Below are positions 16,577-25,132 of a DNA stretch of 34,979 nucleotides, one piece after another (position 1 is the first letter of the stretch; every line of letters begins with the position of its first letter). The notes under the pieces were generated by a model that worked only from the letters and a program-made list of their open reading frames with translations, did not search any database and was not told the origin of the DNA. The stretch comes from Mailhella sp. (GTDB lineage Bacteria > Desulfobacterota > Desulfovibrionia > Desulfovibrionales > Desulfovibrionaceae): assembly GCA_017408905.1 (NCBI GenBank), contig JAFQTU010000046.1, positions 1 through 34,979 on the forward strand. The letters run 5' to 3'. Both the position numbers and the translations under genes were made by a program.

Positions 16577-18045
16577 TGTCTGAACTCTACCAGCTTTCCC
16601 TCTGTGAAGTGCGCGACCTGCTCCGCAAGGGCGATGTCAGCGCCGAGGCCGTCACCCGTTCCTGCATCGAACGCATCAACGCTACCGAACCTTCCGTGAA
16701 GGCCCTGCTCGGCCGCCGCGACGAGGCCGCCCTCGAGCAGGCCCGCGCCATGGACGCCGCCCGCCCCGCCGACTTCGCGGATAAGCCCCTCTGGGGCGTT
16801 CCCGTCACCGTGAAGGACGTGCTCACCGTCAAGGGCATGCCCACCACGGCCGCTTCGAAGATACTCGAAGGCTTCGTGCCGCCCTACGACGCCCATGTGG
16901 TGGAAAAGCTCGAACAGGCCGGGGCCATCATCCTCGGCAAGAACAACATGGACGAGTTCGCCATGGGCTCCACCACGGAACATTCCGCCTACGCCGCCAC
17001 GGCCAACCCGTGGGACCTCGAGCGCGTTCCCGGCGGCTCCAGCGGCGGTTCCGCGGCCAGCGTGGCCGCCTGCCAGTGCTTCGCCTCGCTCGGTTCCGAC
17101 ACCGGCGGCTCGGTGCGCCAGCCTGCGGCCCTGTGCGGCTGTGTGGGCATCAAGCCCACCTATGGCCGCGTTTCCCGCTACGGCCTTCTGGCCTACGCCT
17201 CTTCCTTCGATCAGGTTGGCCCCATGACCCGTACCGTGGAAGACGCCGCCGCCGTGCTTCAGGTCATCGCCGGGCACGACCGCCGCGACAGCACCTGCTC
17301 CCCCGTTGCCGTGCCGGACTACCTTGCCGCCATGCAGGCCCAGCCCGACCTCAAGGGCATGAAGCTCGGCCTGCCCCGCGAATTCTTCGGCCATGAAGGC
17401 CTCGACGCCGATGTGGCCGCCGCCTGCCGGAACGCCGTGGCCGCCGCCCGCGAACTTGGCGCGGAAGTGGTGGAAGTCTCCCTGCCGCACACCGAATATT
17501 CCATTGCCAGCTACTACATCCTTGCCGCCGCCGAAGCCAGCTCCAACCTCGCCCGCTACGACGGCGTGCGCTACGGCCACCGCACCGCCGCGCCCAAGAA
17601 CCTCGAGGATATGTACACCAGCTCGCGCACCGAAGGCTTCGGCACGGAAGTCCAGCGCCGCATCCTGCTGGGTTCCTACGTGCTTTCCGCCGGCTACTAC
17701 GACGCCTACTACCGCAAGGCCGCTCAGGTGCGCCGCCTTATCCGGCAGGACTACCTCGACGCCCTCCAGCAGTGCGATATGCTCCTCGCCCCGGTCTCCC
17801 CTGTTCCCGCATGGAAGATGGGCGACATGGCGGGCGACCCGCTCCAGATGTACTTCATGGACATCTTCACCCTCTCGCTGAACCTTGCCGGCCTGCCCGG
17901 CCTCTCCGTGCCTGTGGGCATGAGCCAGGGCCTGCCCGTCGGCCTCCAGCTCCTCGGCCGCGCCTTCGACGAAGGCCGCCTCTTCCTCGTGGGCGACAAG
18001 CTCACCCGCGCCCTCGGCACGCACGGCCAGCGCGCCCCGCTGTAG
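16576..18045 (+). CDS. gatA: Asp-tRNA(Asn)/Glu-tRNA(Gln) amidotransferase subunit A
   Basis: GatA is the glutaminase subunit that releases ammonia from glutamine for tRNA-dependent amidation. The 489-residue amidase-signature protein shows the Ser-cisSer-Lys triad context: [15 protein letters not shown] (Lys), [13 protein letters not shown] (cis Ser), and [18 protein letters not shown] (nucleophile Ser). The substrate region [14 protein letters not shown] and C-terminal [15 protein letters not shown] are also present. Length agrees with the family (about 485). ATG 16576 overlaps the gatC stop (TGATG). It ends with TAG. A large inverted-repeat element begins 12 bp after the stop. Confidence 0.96.
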   Translation: MSELYQLSLCEVRDLLRKGDVSAEAVTRSCIERINATEPSVKALLGRRDEAALEQARAMDAARPADFADKPLWGVPVTVKDVLTVKGMPTTAASKILEGFVPPYDAHVVEKLEQAGAIILGKNNMDEFAMGSTTEHSAYAATANPWDLERVPGGSSGGSAASVAACQCFASLGSDTGGSVRQPAALCGCVGIKPTYGRVSRYGLLAYASSFDQVGPMTRTVEDAAAVLQVIAGHDRRDSTCSPVAVPDYLAAMQAQPDLKGMKLGLPREFFGHEGLDADVAAACRNAVAAARELGAEVVEVSLPHTEYSIASYYILAAAEASSNLARYDGVRYGHRTAAPKNLEDMYTSSRTEGFGTEVQRRILLGSYVLSAGYYDAYYRKAAQVRRLIRQDYLDALQQCDMLLAPVSPVPAWKMGDMAGDPLQMYFMDIFTLSLNLAGLPGLSVPVGMSQGLPVGLQLLGRAFDEGRLFLVGDKLTRALGTHGQRAPL

Positions 18046-18056
18046 TCACATCCTCT

Positions 18057-18208
18057 CTGGGGAAGGGAAACCTTTCGAGAAAGGTTCTCCCTTCCCCAGA
18101 CCCCATCCCTTCCCAAGCTTTTCCTTATTAAAAGTCTTTGAAAGATGGGGTGGGGGCTTGGGGGAGGGGAAGGAAGCTTTTCTTCAGAAAAGTTCCTTCC
18201 CCTCCCCC
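18057..18208. repeat. 152-bp near-palindromic intergenic element (element C)
   Basis: The element has two long hairpins facing each other. The left one pairs 18057-18076 with 18079-18099 with one extra base. The right one pairs 18160-18183 with 18186-18208 with one extra base. Between them ACCCCATC (18100-18107) is the reverse complement of 18144-18151, and CCCAAGC (18112-18118) of 18156-18162. The whole stretch is thus close to one palindrome with an AT-rich centre around 18121-18143. The left hairpin followed by CCCCAGACCCCAT resembles the start of elements A and B near the leu genes. It lies between gatA and the aminotransferase gene and carries no frame. Confidence 0.8.
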
Positions 18209-18235
18209 CAAAAACTCTAACTCTCAGGACTTACC

Positions 18236-19345
18236 ATGAAGACGTTCCAGCCTTATGCGGCCATGCCGTTCTATCCGGGGCCGGTTTCCGTGCATCCTGC
18301 CGTTGCCTCTGTTCTTGCCAGAGACTATGCGCCTCCCCGCATGGGCGAGGAGTATCTTGAGCTCTACCGCTCGGTGTGCACGCGTCTGCAAGGCCTGCTC
18401 GGCACGAAGGAAGACGTTCTCCTCGGCACGGGCGAAGGTATGCTCGTCCTCTGGGGCGCACTGAAGAGCCTGCTCAAGCCCGGCGACGTGGTGCTCAGTG
18501 TCGGCACGGGCGTCTTTGGCGACGGCTTCGGCGACATGGCCGAGATACTCGGCTGCAAGGCCGTCAAAGTCTCCGAGCCCTACGATACCACCATCACGGC
18601 CTCCACGCTGGAAAAGGTGCGCGAAGCCATCCGCATCCACAGGCCTGTCCTGATGACGGCCGTGCACTGCGAAACGCCTTCCGGCACGCTGAACCCGCTG
18701 GAAGAGCTGGGCCGCATCAAGCACGAGATGGGCGTGCCCTTCTTCGTGGTCGATGCCGTGGCCAGTGCAGGCGGCGCTCCCGTCCATGCCGACGCGTGGC
18801 ATGCCGACTGCGTGCTCGGCGGCTCGCAGAAATGCCTGTCCTGCCCGCCCGACATGAGCTTCATGAGCGTGAGCAAGGCCGCATGGGAACGCATCCGCGA
18901 AGTCGGCTATGCCGGTTACGACGCTGTGCGCCCCTTCGAACGCGCTATGGAAGACGTGATGACGCATCCCTACACCCCCAACTGGTGGGGCGTGGCCGCC
19001 CTTGACGCCGGTATCCGCGTGCTGGAGGAAGAAGGGCTCGAAAACGTCTTCGCCCGCCACGAAGCCGTGGCCCGCCAGTGCCGCGACGGCCTTGCGGAGA
19101 TCGGCATCAGGCTCTGGACCGCCCCCGAAGCCGTGAACTCCCCCACTGTCACGGCCGCCCGCATCCCGGACGGCTGGACGTGGCCCGACTGGCGCAAGGC
19201 CCTTGCCGCCGAAGGCCTTGTCGTGGGCGGAAGCCTCGGCCCGCTGGCTGGCAAGGTGTTCCGCCTCGGTCACATGGGAACGCAGGCCGATGCCGCGCGC
19301 ATGGGCATGGCGCTGGATACCCTGAAGAAGATCCTGTCGCGCTGA
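18236..19345 (+). CDS. PLP-dependent class V aminotransferase (alanine/serine-glyoxylate type)
   Basis: This 369-residue class V aminotransferase probably transfers amino groups between alanine or serine and glyoxylate or a similar oxo acid in the cytosol. It shows FYPGPVSVHPAV at the start, the glycine-rich PLP phosphate region LGTGEGMLVLWGAL, CETPSGTLNPLEEL, the Asp in VVDAVASAGGAPV, and the Schiff-base lysine in GGSQKCLSCPPDMSF. The C-terminal domain with VFRLGHMGTQADAARM is typical. ATG 18236 has AGGA eight bases upstream. It stands alone between element C and its own terminator. Substrate is uncertain because serine-pyruvate, alanine-glyoxylate and phosphonate transaminases share these motifs. 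Confidence 0.88.
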   Translation: MKTFQPYAAMPFYPGPVSVHPAVASVLARDYAPPRMGEEYLELYRSVCTRLQGLLGTKEDVLLGTGEGMLVLWGALKSLLKPGDVVLSVGTGVFGDGFGDMAEILGCKAVKVSEPYDTTITASTLEKVREAIRIHRPVLMTAVHCETPSGTLNPLEELGRIKHEMGVPFFVVDAVASAGGAPVHADAWHADCVLGGSQKCLSCPPDMSFMSVSKAAWERIREVGYAGYDAVRPFERAMEDVMTHPYTPNWWGVAALDAGIRVLEEEGLENVFARHEAVARQCRDGLAEIGIRLWTAPEAVNSPTVTAARIPDGWTWPDWRKALAAEGLVVGGSLGPLAGKVFRLGHMGTQADAARMGMALDTLKKILSR

Positions 19346-19368
19346 ACTCCTTCCCTCTGATACATACT

Positions 19369-19396
19369 GGCCCGGGCTGACCGGGCCTTTCTTTTT
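19369..19396 (+). terminator. Rho-independent terminator after the aminotransferase gene
   Basis: GGCCCGG (19369-19375) pairs perfectly with CCGGGCC (19381-19387) around a five-base loop, followed by TTTCTTTTT. It lies about 24 bp after the stop codon. Confidence 0.9.
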
Positions 19397-19418
19397 CCGC
19401 AAGGCCCTCTTGCAGATA

Positions 19419-19455
19419 CGAAAAGAGCCCCCGGCCAAGGCATGGCAGGGGGCTC
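19419..19455 (-). terminator. Rho-independent terminator after the NhaC-type antiporter gene
   Basis: On the minus strand GAGCCCCC (19448-19455) pairs with GGGGGCTC (19425-19432), followed by TTTTC. It lies about 24 bp downstream of the antiporter stop and faces the plus-strand terminator just before it. Confidence 0.88.
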
Positions 19456-19478
19456 GATGTTTCAGGAAAGCGGGGCGA

Positions 19479-21017
19479 TTAGGCCTTGGCTTCCTTGGCG
19501 GCGCTGATGCGGCTCAGGACAGTGAGGGCCACAACGAGCAGGGCACCGCTGGCAAGCAGGCAGACCCAGGGATTGGAGGTGACTAAACCGGCCACCAGAT
19601 AGCCGAAGCCGCTGCACAGAGCCACGAGCACAGCGTAGGGGAGCTGGGTGCTCACATGGTCGATGTGGCTGCAGCCCGCACCGGCGGAGGACAGGATGGT
19701 GGTGTCGGAGATAGGCGAGCAATGGTCGCCGAACACGGAGCCGGCCAGCGTGGCGGAAAGGGCCACCACGATGAGGTCGGGGCAGACGGCCTGAGCCACG
19801 GGCACGATGAGCGGGATGAGGATACCGAAGGTACCCCAGGCAGTGCCGGTGGAGAAGCTCAGGAAGGCGGCGATGAAGAAGATGAGGAAGGGAATGAGGC
19901 TGCCGATGTTCATGCCGCCGTCCTTCACGAGATGTTCCACGAACTTGGGAGTCTGGAGCATTTCCTGGCACACGCCGCTGAGGCCCCAGGCGAAGACGAG
20001 GATGACACAGGCGGGGAGCATGGCCTTGAAGCCTTCCATCACGCCGCCCATGAATTCGCCAAGGGTGAGGAGGCGACGGGGCACATACATGATAAGGGCC
20101 ACGATAAGGCCGCCGAAGGAAGCCCACACCAGAGAGGGAGAAGCACTGCAGTTGCCAAGGGCGGCAGTGAAGGTGTGGTAGGCTTCATCCTTGCCCCAGT
20201 AGCCGCCGCTGTACATCATGCCGAGCACAGCACACACGATGAGGCCGAGGATGGGGATGATCATGTCCCACACGGTGCCGTTCTTGGTCACGAGCTTGGC
20301 GGCGGTGGGCTGGGCGAGAACGCCGAGGTCGCCTTCTTCCGCACGCTTTTCAGCTCTGCGCATGGGGCCGAAATCCAGCTTGGTGCAGCAGAGGATGACG
20401 ACCATGAGCAGGGACAGAAGGGCGTAGAAGTTGTAGGGGATGGCGGCCACGAAGGCACCGAGGTCGCTTTCGAAAGCGCCGGTGGACTTCAGGTTGCTGC
20501 CCACGGCGGCGGCCCAGCTCGAAATGGGCGCGATGATGCAGATGGGGGCGGCGGTGGCGTCGATAATATAGGCCAGCTTAGCGCGGGAAACGCTGTAGGT
20601 GTCGGTCACGGGCTTCATGACGGTGCCCACGGTGAGGCAGTTGAAATAGTCGTCGATGAAGATGAGGCCGCCGAGACCGGCAGTGGAGAGCATGGCGCTG
20701 CGCTTGCTCTTGATGCGGGCGGTGGCCCACTTGCCGTAGGCGCGGGAGCCGCCAGCCATGGAGATGACATAGACCAGAGCGCCCAGAGCGGAACAGAACA
20801 TGATAATGTTGAAGTCCACACGCTTGCCCATGATGGCAAAGGCGTTCTCGACAGTGCTCATCAGCGTGAATTCAGCACCAGTGCCGACAGCGTAGATGAA
20901 AGAGCCGGAAAGGATGCCGATCAGCAGGGAAGAGATAACTTCCTTGGTGATGAGGGCAAGCACGATGGCAATGACAGGAGGCAGGATGGAAAGCCATCCA
21001 GCGTAATAAGGATCCAT
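19479..21017 (-). CDS. NhaC-family Na+/H+ antiporter
   Basis: This 512-residue, very hydrophobic inner-membrane protein has about eleven to twelve predicted helices. Family-like stretches include IDDYFNCLTVGTVMKPVTD, VGTVMKP, SFSTGTAWGTFGILIPLIV, LAGSVFGDHCSPISDTTILS and SAGAGCSHIDHVSTQLPYA, characteristic of NhaC-type antiporters. These exchange sodium for protons, or in some cases coupled organic acids such as malate and lactate. GGGGGA precedes ATG 21017. It is monocistronic with its own terminator and starts 160 bp from the leuD end. The transported couple cannot be decided from sequence. Confidence 0.88.
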   Translation of the reverse strand: MDPYYAGWLSILPPVIAIVLALITKEVISSLLIGILSGSFIYAVGTGAEFTLMSTVENAFAIMGKRVDFNIIMFCSALGALVYVISMAGGSRAYGKWATARIKSKRSAMLSTAGLGGLIFIDDYFNCLTVGTVMKPVTDTYSVSRAKLAYIIDATAAPICIIAPISSWAAAVGSNLKSTGAFESDLGAFVAAIPYNFYALLSLLMVVILCCTKLDFGPMRRAEKRAEEGDLGVLAQPTAAKLVTKNGTVWDMIIPILGLIVCAVLGMMYSGGYWGKDEAYHTFTAALGNCSASPSLVWASFGGLIVALIMYVPRRLLTLGEFMGGVMEGFKAMLPACVILVFAWGLSGVCQEMLQTPKFVEHLVKDGGMNIGSLIPFLIFFIAAFLSFSTGTAWGTFGILIPLIVPVAQAVCPDLIVVALSATLAGSVFGDHCSPISDTTILSSAGAGCSHIDHVSTQLPYAVLVALCSGFGYLVAGLVTSNPWVCLLASGALLVVALTVLSRISAAKEAKA

Positions 21018-21046
21018 AATTCCCCCGGAAAGGTATTTTTCAGGGC

Positions 21047-21075
21047 AGGTTAGCAGAAGAACTCTCCAATTTCAA
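21047..21075 (-). promoter_or_regulatory. Weak candidate promoter of the antiporter gene
   Basis: On the minus strand TTGAAA (21070-21075), a 17-base spacer and TAACCT (21047-21052) lie about 30 bp upstream of the start. The -35 is good and the -10 poor. Confidence 0.3.
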
Positions 21076-21112
21076 GGAATTCCGCTTTTCTGTCCCTTTA
21101 GCGCTATTGTTT

Positions 21113-21156
21113 GTCCAAAAAGAAAAGCGGCAGGATATCGCCCGATACCCTGCCGC
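21113..21156 (-). terminator. Rho-independent terminator of the leuACD operon
   Basis: On the minus strand a 13-base stem with one wobble (21144-21156 with 21127-21139) closes a four-base loop and is followed by TTTTCTTTTT. It lies about 25 bp after the leuD stop. Confidence 0.92.
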
Positions 21157-21179
21157 CCTTCCCTGCTTCCGCAGAAAAG

Positions 21180-21683
21180 CTATTCGCCCATTTCCTTGAG
21201 CTGTTCCTTCACGTAGTTCACCATGCCGCCCTTGTCGATAAGGGTCTGCATCATGGAGGAAAGAACGGGGATGCGTATCTCGCCACCCGTGGTCAGGTTG
21301 CGGATAACGCCGGTCTCGGGGCTGATCTCGAGCTGGTCGCCGTCCTTGATCTTTTCCACCTCGTCGCCCACTTCAAGGAGCATGAGGCCCATGTTGAAGG
21401 AATTGCGGTAGAAGATGCGGGCGAAGCTGTGGCCCACAACGGCCTTGATGCCCGCGCCTATGATGGCCAGCGGCGCGTGTTCGCGCGAAGAGCCGCAGCC
21501 GAAATTGCGGTCGGCCACGATGATGTCGCCTTCCTGCACACGGTTCACCCAGCCGGGCTCAAGGCCTTCCATGCAGGCTTCGCCAAGCTTCTTGGTGTCG
21601 GTCGTAACAAGAAAACGCGCCGGAATGATGGCGTCGGTGTCGATGTGCGCGCCAACCTTATGCACTTTGCCTGTAAAAGACAT
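21180..21683 (-). CDS. leuD: 3-isopropylmalate dehydratase small subunit
   Basis: LeuD is the swivel-domain subunit that pairs with LeuC to isomerise 2- to 3-isopropylmalate in leucine synthesis. The 167-residue protein has the short form length (about 160-170) with [15 protein letters not shown], the substrate-recognition and hinge block [14 protein letters not shown], and [16 protein letters not shown] 21683 has AGGAG seven bases upstream; the frame open to 21836 runs into repeat element A and is not coding. It is third in leuA-leuC-leuD. leuB is not in the window. Confidence 0.96.
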   Translation of the reverse strand: MSFTGKVHKVGAHIDTDAIIPARFLVTTDTKKLGEACMEGLEPGWVNRVQEGDIIVADRNFGCGSSREHAPLAIIGAGIKAVVGHSFARIFYRNSFNMGLMLLEVGDEVEKIKDGDQLEISPETGVIRNLTTGGEIRIPVLSSMMQTLIDKGGMVNYVKEQLKEMGE

Positions 21684-21704
21684 GTGATAACTCCTTTTTC
21701 TTTT

Positions 21705-21834
21705 CTGGGGGAGATAATCTCCCCCAGACCCCCATATTTCGCGCGACGTCTTCGCGCAGGCGCGAACACGTCGCGCGGAAAATTGAGGGTGCAGGGGCAT
21801 CATGCCCCTGCCGAGGCGCGGGGCGGAGCCCCGC
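21705..21834. repeat. 130-bp four-hairpin intergenic repeat, copy A
   Basis: Four consecutive hairpins fill the leuC-leuD gap. Hairpin 1 pairs 21705-21715 with 21717-21727 (perfect 11 bp, one-base centre). Hairpin 2 pairs 21741-21749 with 21768-21776, with an inner TTCGCG/CGCGAA. Hairpin 3 pairs 21791-21800 with 21802-21811 (perfect 10 bp, one-base centre). Hairpin 4 pairs 21818-21824 with 21828-21834 around GGA. Single-stranded linkers include GACCCCCAT and TGAGGGTGCAGGG. The same architecture at 23155-23284, inverted, has the same 130-bp length. Similarity probably continues past hairpin 4 to a shared CTTCCTC. No T-run follows the hairpins, so these are not ordinary terminators. Confidence 0.9.
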
Positions 21835-21860
21835 ATCTTGCTCTATCTTCCTCTATACTC

Positions 21861-23120
21861 TTACAGCTTATCCGGGCCGGTGATGACGCCGGTAACGGCG
21901 GACGCGGCGGCCACGCAGGGGCTGGAGAGGTAGAGTTCGGATTCGAGGCTGCCCATGCGGCCGCGGAAATTGCGGTTCGAGGTAGAGATACAGCGTTCGC
22001 CGTCGCCAAGCACGCCCATGTAGCCGCCGAGGCAGGGGCCGCAGGTCGGCGTACTGATGACGCATCCGGCATCGGAGAAGATCTCGAACAGGCCTTCGTC
22101 CATGGCCTGACGCCACACGGCGGGCGTAGCGGGGATGACGATACAGCGCACGCCCTTGGCCACCTTGCGGCCCTTGAGCACTTCGGCGGCGTCGCGCATA
22201 TCGGAGATGCGGCCGTTGGTGCAGGAGCCGATGACCACCTGATCCACAGTAATATCGCTAAGTTCGGACACGGGGCGGGTGTTCTCGGGCAGATGGGGGC
22301 AGGCCACCACGGGTTCCATGCCGGTCACATCCATAGTCACCACGCGCTCGTATTCCGCGCCTTCGTCGGCGGAAAGGGCTATGGGATCGGGGTTGCTGTG
22401 GGCCTTGCAGTATTCGGCGGTAAGCTCGTCGGAGGGGAAGAGGCCGCACTTGCCGCCTGCTTCGATAGCCATGTTGGCCATGCAGAGGCGGCCTTCGACA
22501 TCCACATCCTTGAGGGCGGAGCCGCCGAATTCAAGGGCGCGGTAGAGAGCGCCGTCCACGCCTATCTCGCCGATGAGGCGCAGGATGAGATCCTTGCCGC
22601 GTATCCACTTGGGCATAGCGCCTTCGATGTTCACGCGGATGGAGGCGGGAACCTTGAACCACAGCTTGCCCAGCACCATGCCGCAGGCGATGTCCGTAGA
22701 GCCGAGGCCCGTGGAGAACGCACCAATGCCACCGTAGGTGCAGGTGTGGCTGTCCGCACCGATGACAAGGTCGCCGGGCTTCACAAGGCCCTTTTCCGGA
22801 AGGAGCGCGTGTTCGACACCGGCACAGCCGCCTTCATAATAATGGGTGATGCCCATTTCCTTGGCGAACTTGCGGGAAACGATGACCTGATTGGCGGATT
22901 CGATATCCTTCTGCGGGGTGTAGTGGTCCATGACGAGGAAGACCTTGTCCTTGTCGAAGACCTTCTTCGCCCCCATGGCGCGGAAGGATTTGATGGCCAG
23001 AGGGCCGGTGATGTCGTTGGCGAGAACGCCGGAAAGGGAACACTCCACGATCTGCCCGACTTCGCGGACTTCCTCGTCCGTGTGCATCTGCAAGATCTTC
23101 TGAGCAAGGGTCATTGCCAT
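21861..23120 (-). CDS. leuC: 3-isopropylmalate dehydratase large subunit
   Basis: LeuC carries the 4Fe-4S cluster and active site of isopropylmalate isomerase, working with LeuD. The 419-residue protein is the archaeal-type short form. It shows VMDHYTPQKD, GADSHTCTYGG, the first cluster cysteine in VIGSCTNGR, and the other two in TPTCGPCLGGYMG. NRNFRGRMG near the C-terminus is also typical. ATG 23120 (MAMTLAQ) has AGGAG seven bases upstream; an ATG two codons later is the alternative. It is separated from leuA and leuD by 176 and 177 bp, each gap occupied by a copy of the four-hairpin repeat. Confidence 0.97.
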   Translation of the reverse strand: MAMTLAQKILQMHTDEEVREVGQIVECSLSGVLANDITGPLAIKSFRAMGAKKVFDKDKVFLVMDHYTPQKDIESANQVIVSRKFAKEMGITHYYEGGCAGVEHALLPEKGLVKPGDLVIGADSHTCTYGGIGAFSTGLGSTDIACGMVLGKLWFKVPASIRVNIEGAMPKWIRGKDLILRLIGEIGVDGALYRALEFGGSALKDVDVEGRLCMANMAIEAGGKCGLFPSDELTAEYCKAHSNPDPIALSADEGAEYERVVTMDVTGMEPVVACPHLPENTRPVSELSDITVDQVVIGSCTNGRISDMRDAAEVLKGRKVAKGVRCIVIPATPAVWRQAMDEGLFEIFSDAGCVISTPTCGPCLGGYMGVLGDGERCISTSNRNFRGRMGSLESELYLSSPCVAAASAVTGVITGPDKL

Positions 23121-23154
23121 ATATCTGCTCCTGATGAGGAAGGATTGTCAGGAT

Positions 23155-23284
23155 GTGGGGCTCTGCCCCACGCCCCGGCAGGGAAATGATTTCCCTGCAC
23201 CCTCATTGTTCCGCGCGGGGCTTTTCCGCCAGCGGAAAAACCCCGCGCGAACTATGGGGGCCCGGGGGAGATTATCTCCCCCGG
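23155..23284. repeat. 130-bp four-hairpin intergenic repeat, copy B (inverted relative to A)
   Basis: Read on the minus strand it follows the order of copy A. Hairpin 1 pairs 23274-23284 with 23262-23272. Hairpin 2 pairs 23241-23249 with 23212-23220, with an inner TTTTCCGC/GCGGAAAA. Hairpin 3 pairs 23089-adjacent arms 23189-23198 and 23178-23187. Hairpin 4 pairs 23165-23171 with 23155-23161. Compared with A, stem positions change in pairs: one pair in hairpin 1, two in hairpin 3, one in hairpin 4, and several in hairpin 2. The linkers CCCCCATA, TTCGCGCG and TGAGGGTGCAGGG are nearly identical. This copy runs in the direction of leu transcription; copy A runs against it. Confidence 0.9.
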
Positions 23285-23296
23285 AAAAAACCTGCT

Positions 23297-24856
23297 TTAG
23301 TCCACAGGGTTCTGCTTGTAGCTGATGACGTTGTCGGATTCCTTCAGTTCGAGGCGGTTCAGGGCATCGACGAAGGCCTTGCCAGCGGCCACGAAGATAT
23401 CGAGGTCGGCGCCGCGGCCGGTGGCGGTGTACTTGCCGTCGCGGAGCTGGACGCACACTTCGCCCTGGGCGTCGAGGCCGCCGGTCACGGCGTTCACGGT
23501 GAACTTCTCGAGTTCAGCGGTAGAGCCGCAGAGCTGCTTGATGACGTTGAAGGCGGCATCCACAGGGCCCACGCCGAAGCCGGCAAGGCGCACTTCCTCG
23601 TCGTGGTCCTGAAGCACCACGGCGGCGGTGGCGGGCATATTCGAACCCATGGAGGTCTGCACGGAAAGGTTGCTGAGGCGGAAGCGGTCTTCGATGCGCA
23701 GGTGGTACACTTCGGAGAACACGAGGGATTCGAGGTCTTCGTCGTAGATGCGGGCCTTCTTGTCGGCCAGTTCCTTCATGGCGGCGAACACGGCGTTCAC
23801 CTGATCGGTGTCGAGCTTGTAGCCGAGCTCCTCGAGGCGGGTGCGCACGGCGTTGCGGCCGGAATGCTTGCCGATGACGAGGTCGGTGGATTTGCGGCCC
23901 ACGGCCTGCGGGGTCATGATCTCGTAGGTCTCGCGGTTCTTGATCATGCCGTCCTGATGGATGCCGGATTCATGGGCAAAGGCGTTGGAGCCGATGATGG
24001 CCTTGTTGGCCGGGATGGGGCGGCTGATGATGAGCGAGAGCAGATGGCAGGCCGGGTAGAGCTGTTCGTTGTTGATGGAGCATTCCACGCCGTAGTACTC
24101 GGGGCGGAGCTTGAGCGCCATGACGAACTCTTCGAGGGAGGCGTTGCCCGCGCGTTCGCCGATGCCGCTCAGGCAGAGCTCGGCCTGACGGGCGCCGTTC
24201 TTGACGGCGGCAAGGCTGTTGGCCACGGCAAGGCCGAGGTCGTCGTGGCAGTGCACGCTGAACACGGCCTTGGAGGAGTTGGGCACGTTCTCGATGAGGT
24301 ACTTGATGAGCGCGCCGAACTCGTCGGGCTGGGCAAAGCCCACGGTATCGGGGATATTGATGGTGGTAGCACCGGCTTCGATGACGGCCGTCACCACGCG
24401 GACGAGGAAGTCCCAGTCGGAGCGGGAGGCGTCTTCGGCGGAGAATTCCACGTTGGAGGTGTACTGGACGGCGTGCTTCACTGCGGCCACGGCAAGTTCC
24501 ACCACCTCATCGGGCGTTTTGCGCAGCTTGTACTGCATATGGATGGGGGACGTGGCGATGAAGGTATGGATGCGCGGATGACGGGCGTGCTTCACGGCTT
24601 CCCATGCGCGGTCGATATCCTTGACATTGGCGCGGGCAAGGCCGGCCACCTGAGCGTTTTCGACCACCTGGGCAATGGCGCGCACGGCTTCGAAGTCGCC
24701 GTCGCTGGCGGCGGGGAAACCGGCTTCGATGACATCCACGCCAAGGGCTTCGAGCTGACGGGCTACACGGAGTTTGTCGTTGAGGTCCATGGTCGCGCCG
24801 GGGGACTGTTCACCATCGCGGAGCGTCGTATCGAAAATAATAACGCGGTCAGACAT
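23297..24856 (-). CDS. leuA: 2-isopropylmalate synthase
   Basis: LeuA condenses acetyl-CoA with 2-oxoisovalerate, the committed step of leucine synthesis. The 519-residue protein has the catalytic TIM barrel with FDTTLRDGEQSPGATM at the start, SPIHMQYKLRKTPDEV, NIPDTVGFA, the metal-binding HCHDDLGLAVANSLAA, and GIGERAGNASLEE. HESGIHQDGM and the C-terminal LeuA dimer (leucine-sensing) domain (about 385-510) are present. Length matches E. coli LeuA (523). AAGGAGAAC precedes ATG 24856. It is first in the leuA-leuC-leuD operon, behind a promoter, leader peptide and attenuator. The regulatory domain implies leucine feedback at the enzyme as well as leader control. Confidence 0.97.
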   Translation of the reverse strand: MSDRVIIFDTTLRDGEQSPGATMDLNDKLRVARQLEALGVDVIEAGFPAASDGDFEAVRAIAQVVENAQVAGLARANVKDIDRAWEAVKHARHPRIHTFIATSPIHMQYKLRKTPDEVVELAVAAVKHAVQYTSNVEFSAEDASRSDWDFLVRVVTAVIEAGATTINIPDTVGFAQPDEFGALIKYLIENVPNSSKAVFSVHCHDDLGLAVANSLAAVKNGARQAELCLSGIGERAGNASLEEFVMALKLRPEYYGVECSINNEQLYPACHLLSLIISRPIPANKAIIGSNAFAHESGIHQDGMIKNRETYEIMTPQAVGRKSTDLVIGKHSGRNAVRTRLEELGYKLDTDQVNAVFAAMKELADKKARIYDEDLESLVFSEVYHLRIEDRFRLSNLSVQTSMGSNMPATAAVVLQDHDEEVRLAGFGVGPVDAAFNVIKQLCGSTAELEKFTVNAVTGGLDAQGEVCVQLRDGKYTATGRGADLDIFVAAGKAFVDALNRLELKESDNVISYKQNPVD

Positions 24857-24954
24857 GTCGTTCTCCTTTAGCTTTTCGGAAAGCCCCGCCGGAGCGGAGC
24901 GCCCGTCTTATACTGTCGTTCCTTTCCCCCGGGGTACGGGGCAAGGCGCTATAA

Positions 24955-24990
24955 AAAAGGCTGCCCCGACTTCCGACGGAACAGCCTTTT
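24955..24990 (-). terminator. Attenuator-type terminator in the leu leader
   Basis: On the minus strand AAAAGGCTG (24982-24990) pairs perfectly with CAGCCTTTT (24955-24963), and the transcript continues TTAT. It begins 20 bases after the leader-peptide stop and 98 bases before leuA. A possible antiterminator partner exists: GACTTTCCG inside the leader ORF can pair, with one bulge, with CGGAAGTC in the terminator loop. Position between promoter and first gene indicates attenuation rather than transcript end. Confidence 0.75.
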
Positions 24991-25009
24991 GTATGCTATA
25001 CGCCAGAAA

Positions 25010-25132
25010 TCACGGATGGACCGAACCCAGAAGCAGGCCGGAAAGTCGATCGCAAAGAAGGGCGCACAGCAGGGAAGAACCGAAGCAGGCTTCGGAGTTC
25101 TGCATGGCGATGGTCTTCGTGCGAACGTTCAT
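25010..25132 (-). CDS. leuL: Leucine-rich leader peptide of the leu operon
   Basis: A 40-codon frame starts at ATG 25132 with GGAG six bases upstream and ends at TGA 25010. Its second half contains eight Leu codons within fifteen positions (residues 21-35, SSLLCALLCDRLSGLLLG), unusually dense for a random frame. It lies downstream of a strong promoter and directly upstream of the attenuator hairpin. In classical attenuation, ribosome stalling at Leu codons when charged tRNA-Leu is scarce would favour an antiterminator and allow leuACD transcription. An overlapping frame from ATG 25154 to 24996 (52 residues) also has a good ribosome binding site (AAAGGA) but is not Leu-rich. It could compete or be the true product. 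Confidence 0.6.
   Translation of the reverse strand: MNVRTKTIAMQNSEACFGSSLLCALLCDRLSGLLLGSVHP

Noticed and set aside
21705..21834. Element A as a plain terminator or attenuator
   Set aside because: None of the four hairpins is followed by a T-run in either direction, and the related copy lies in the opposite orientation.
21684..21836. leuD starting at 21836
   Set aside because: The extra residues are translated from repeat element A; ATG 21683 has AGGAG and matches the family start.
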